Below are positions 3,759-5,854 of a stretch of 5,854 bases of DNA, one piece after another; within the stretch, counting starts at the first letter, position 1; each line of letters begins with the position of its first letter. The DNA is from Bifidobacteriaceae bacterium (GTDB taxonomy: Bacteria; Actinomycetota; Actinomycetes; Actinomycetales; WQXJ01): the NCBI GenBank assembly GCA_031278675.1, contig JAITJY010000184.1:1-5854 (forward strand). The letters are read 5' to 3'. The translations under genes were made by a program, and so were the position numbers. The notes beneath the pieces are model-generated. The model made no database searches and was not told the origin of the DNA. It saw nothing but the letters and a program-made list of their open reading frames with translations.

Positions 3759-5578
3759 TTCTTGCCATCTGGCTCAGAGACCAACGCGGCAATGAAGGCC
3801 TCCTGCGGGATCTCGACCCGCCCAATGGTCTTCATCCGCTTTTTACCTTCCTTTTGCTTTTCCAACAGTTTCCGCTTGCGTGTTATGTCCCCGCCGTAGC
3901 ATTTCGCCAGCACATCTTTGCGCAGCGCGCGCACGTTCTCGCGAGCAATCACCCGAGCCCCCACCGCAGCCTGAATCGGCACCTCGAACTGCTGGCGGGG
4001 AATCAGCTTGCGCAAGCGGCTCGCCATCATCACGCCGTAGGCGTAAGCCTTATCCCGGTGAACAATCGCCGAGAACGCATCGACCTGTTCACCCTGGAGC
4101 AGGATATCTACCTTGACCAGATCAGCCTCCGCCACACCGTCTGGTTCATAATCAAGCGACGCATAACCCTTGGTGCGGGATTTGAGTTGATCAAAGAAGT
4201 CAAAAACAATCTCCGCCAGAGGCAGTTTGTAGCGTAGTTCGAGCCGCTCCGGTGAGAGGTAATCCATCCCCAACATGGTGCCCCGCCGTTGTTGGCACAA
4301 CTCCATGATGGCGCCAGTAAACTCCGACGGCGTCAAAATAGTGGCCCGCACAATCGGTTCGCGCACCGCCGCAATCTTTCCCGCAGGAAACTCCGACGGG
4401 TTGGTCACACGGTGTTCCGTGCCATCTTCCATTCTCACGTCATAGACCACATTCGGCGCGGTCGAAATCAAATCCAGTCCGAACTCACGTTCTAACCGTT
4501 CGCGAATAATCTCCAGATGCAACAGACCCAAGAACCCGCACCGAAAACCGAACCCCAACGCCACGGAAGTTTCGGGCTCATAGGTCAGCGCGGCATCGTT
4601 CAACTTCAATTTGTCCAAAGCGTCGCGCAACGCGGGATAGAACGAACCGTCTATGGGATACAACCCCGAAAACACCATTGGCTTCGGGTCGCGGTAGCCC
4701 GCCAGGGCCTGACTCGCCGGCCGGTCCTGCCCGGTGACAGTGTCCCCGACCCGCGACTGCCGTACGTCTTTGACGCCGGTGATCAGGTAGCCGACCTCGC
4801 CCACACCCAGCCCATCAGTCGCCACCGGCTCCGGCGAGATCACCCCAATTTCCAGCAGTTCATGATGCGCCCGGGTCGACATCATGGCGATCTTCTCACG
4901 CGCGCGCAGCCGCCCATCCACCACCCGCACATAAGTCACCACTCCGCGATAAGTATCATACACAGAATCGAAGATAAGTGCCCGGGCCGGTGCATCTGGG
5001 TCGCCCGCCGGGGGTGTGACCCGCCGCACAATACCGTCCAGCAACACCTCCACACCTTCCCCCGTCTTGCCAGAAACACGTAAACAATCTTCGGGACTAC
5101 CCCCGATCAAATGAGCCAATTCCTCCGCATATTTGTCCACTTGGGCCGCAGGCAAGTCGATCTTGTTCAAAACCGGGATGATATCCAGGTCATTTTCCAA
5201 CGCGAGATAAAGGTTGGCGAGGGTTTGCGCCTCTATGCCTTGGGCGGCATCGACCAATAAAACTGCCCCCTCACACGCCGCAAGCGAACGCGAAACCTCA
5301 TAGGAGAAGTCCACGTGCCCGGGTGTGTCAATCATGTTCAGCGTATATTCCGCGCCATCCGCGACCCACGGCATCCGGACCGCCTGCGACTTGATGGTGA
5401 TGCCGCGTTCGCGCTCAATCTCCATGCGGTCCAGGTATTGATCCCGCATGATCCGCTGGTCCACCACACCCGTGGCCTGGAGCATCCGGTCTGCCAGAGT
5501 CGACTTGCCGTGGTCAATGTGCGCAATGATGCAAAAGTTCCTGATGAACTTCGGATCAAGGCTCGGCACAATGCGCAA
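3755..5578 (-). CDS. lepA: Translation elongation factor 4 (LepA), ribosome-associated GTPase
   Basis: LepA/EF4 is a conserved GTPase related to EF-G that acts on the ribosome. Back-translocation and a role in 30S biogenesis have both been proposed. The length, 607 residues, is normal for the family. GTPase motifs are intact: G1 AHIDHGKST (19-27), G2 RGITIK (58-63), G3 DTPGH (84-88), G4 NKID (138-141) and G5 SGK (169-171). EF-G-like domains II, III and V follow, then the EF4-specific C-terminal domain with its basic stretch beginning CYGGDITRKRKLLEKQKEGK around 560-579. The first possible start is TTG at 5578. GTG three codons later (5569) is equally plausible, and neither has a Shine-Dalgarno sequence. 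A TATCAT box overlaps the TTG and could give a leaderless or nearly leaderless message. The stop overlaps the hemW start by 4 bp. The upstream DsbA-like gene ends 60 bp away. Confidence 0.98.
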   Translation of the reverse strand: MRIVPSLDPKFIRNFCIIAHIDHGKSTLADRMLQATGVVDQRIMRDQYLDRMEIERERGITIKSQAVRMPWVADGAEYTLNMIDTPGHVDFSYEVSRSLAACEGAVLLVDAAQGIEAQTLANLYLALENDLDIIPVLNKIDLPAAQVDKYAEELAHLIGGSPEDCLRVSGKTGEGVEVLLDGIVRRVTPPAGDPDAPARALIFDSVYDTYRGVVTYVRVVDGRLRAREKIAMMSTRAHHELLEIGVISPEPVATDGLGVGEVGYLITGVKDVRQSRVGDTVTGQDRPASQALAGYRDPKPMVFSGLYPIDGSFYPALRDALDKLKLNDAALTYEPETSVALGFGFRCGFLGLLHLEIIRERLEREFGLDLISTAPNVVYDVRMEDGTEHRVTNPSEFPAGKIAAVREPIVRATILTPSEFTGAIMELCQQRRGTMLGMDYLSPERLELRYKLPLAEIVFDFFDQLKSRTKGYASLDYEPDGVAEADLVKVDILLQGEQVDAFSAIVHRDKAYAYGVMMASRLRKLIPRQQFEVPIQAAVGARVIARENVRALRKDVLAKCYGGDITRKRKLLEKQKEGKKRMKTIGRVEIPQEAFIAALVSEPDGKK

Positions 5579-5583
5579 TGATA
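5578..5583 (-). promoter_or_regulatory. Candidate -10 box at the lepA start
   Basis: On the minus strand TATCAT matches TATAAT in 5 of 6 positions and ends in the first base of the TTG codon. Transcription 8 bases further would begin at the GTG codon (5569), giving a leaderless mRNA, a common mode in actinobacteria. No convincing -35 hexamer is present, so lepA could instead be read through from the DsbA-like gene. Confidence 0.3.
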
Positions 5584-5602
5584 CGGGACCAGGCAGGCCG
5601 GA

Positions 5603-5614
5603 CGGACTAGTCCG
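5603..5614. repeat. Palindrome CGGACTAGTCCG between the DsbA-like gene and lepA
   Basis: This perfect 12-bp palindrome is 25 bp upstream of the lepA TTG. An alternative hairpin pairs CCGGAC (5598-5603) with GTCCGG (5610-5615) around six bases. No T-tract follows on the minus strand, so it is not a standard terminator. Its position near -35 relative to the candidate lepA -10 would suit an operator. That is inference. Confidence 0.35.
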
Positions 5615-5638
5615 GGCGGTTGGGTGGGCCGGTAGCTG

Positions 5639-5854
5639 TCAACGCGCAGCCAGCGCGAGGAGCGACTCGCTGATCGGCCGGGCGCCGTCCCACTGGAAAG
5701 TGCCCTGATGGTGGCCGGTCAGGAGCACGGTTGGCGTGCCCTGCACCCCGGCGTCGATCGCCGCCTGCGTCGCCGCAGTCGCGTCCTCAACAAACTGCGA
5801 CGTGGCGAACGTCAAGCCCACGTGGCGCTCAATTCCGACGCTCTGGGCCAGCGC
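5639..5854 (-). CDS. DsbA-like thioredoxin-fold protein, C-terminal part (5' end outside the window)
   Basis: The frame is open to the window edge and contributes 71 codons ending in TGA. The visible end has the layout of the C-terminal half of DsbA-family thiol-disulfide oxidoreductases (Thioredoxin_4 type). A helix beginning ALAQSVGIE is followed by DATAATQAAIDAGVQGTPTV, where GTPTV carries the Thr-cis-Pro loop next to the active site, then a strand, a turn (FQWDGARPI) and a final helix ending LLALAAR. The CxxC active site, any signal peptide or membrane anchor, and the start codon lie beyond the right edge, so oxidase, isomerase or non-catalytic roles cannot be separated. A GTG at 5821 is only an internal codon. 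It precedes lepA on the same strand by 60 bp and may be co-transcribed with it. Confidence 0.8.
   Translation of the reverse strand, partial: ALAQSVGIERHVGLTFATSQFVEDATAATQAAIDAGVQGTPTVLLTGHHQGTFQWDGARPISESLLALAAR

Noticed and set aside
2787..3899. Plus-strand open frame of 370 codons opposite hemW and the lepA end
   Set aside because: It is an antisense shadow of two well-supported genes. Its long length is helped by the 30-bp repeats, which keep several frames open. No recognisable motif is present.
4517..5083. Plus-strand 188-codon frame opposite lepA
   Set aside because: It is fully antisense to conserved lepA domains and rich in Arg, His and Gln. It is a shadow.

Overview
The window most likely comes from a GC-rich actinobacterium (Actinomycetota). 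The grounds are a GC-rich sequence with GTG/TTG starts throughout, a lepA-hemW pair in translational-coupling arrangement, and a HemW iron-sulfur segment (CTRRCGYCDFNTY) of actinobacterial character. This placement is inference; no rRNA is present. Every supported gene lies on the minus strand, so the biological reading order runs from the right edge to the left.

Right edge to centre: the C-terminal 71 codons of a DsbA/thioredoxin-fold protein (5854-5639) are followed after 60 bp by lepA, encoding translation factor EF4 (5578-3755). The lepA stop overlaps the GTG start of hemW (3758-2364) by 4 bp, so the two are probably co-translated. HemW, a radical-SAM heme chaperone, carries an unusual N-terminal extension of seven tandem 10-residue repeats (30 bp each). 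A hairpin followed by a T-rich tract sits 10 bp after the hemW stop and may end the lepA-hemW transcript.

Centre to left: a GTG-started DUF1963/YwqG-family gene (2285-1359) follows. Its stop codon lies inside a five-copy array of an 11-bp direct repeat (1311-1364) that resembles the 11-nt direct-repeat units bound by PhoP/OmpR-family regulators. A stretch of about 545 bp (766-1310) has no convincing gene but contains a 17-bp inverted repeat (one mismatch), an 11-bp direct repeat and a weak plus-strand promoter-like pair. Next come an unrecognised small acidic protein (765-346) and a complete tRNA-Val(UAC) with encoded CCA (215-139), followed by a hairpin.

The genes do not form one evident pathway. 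LepA (ribosome function) and HemW (heme trafficking) are commonly neighbours in bacteria without a known direct functional link. The most distinctive features are the HemW repeat extension and the 11-bp array. No complete new defence or mobile system is visible.
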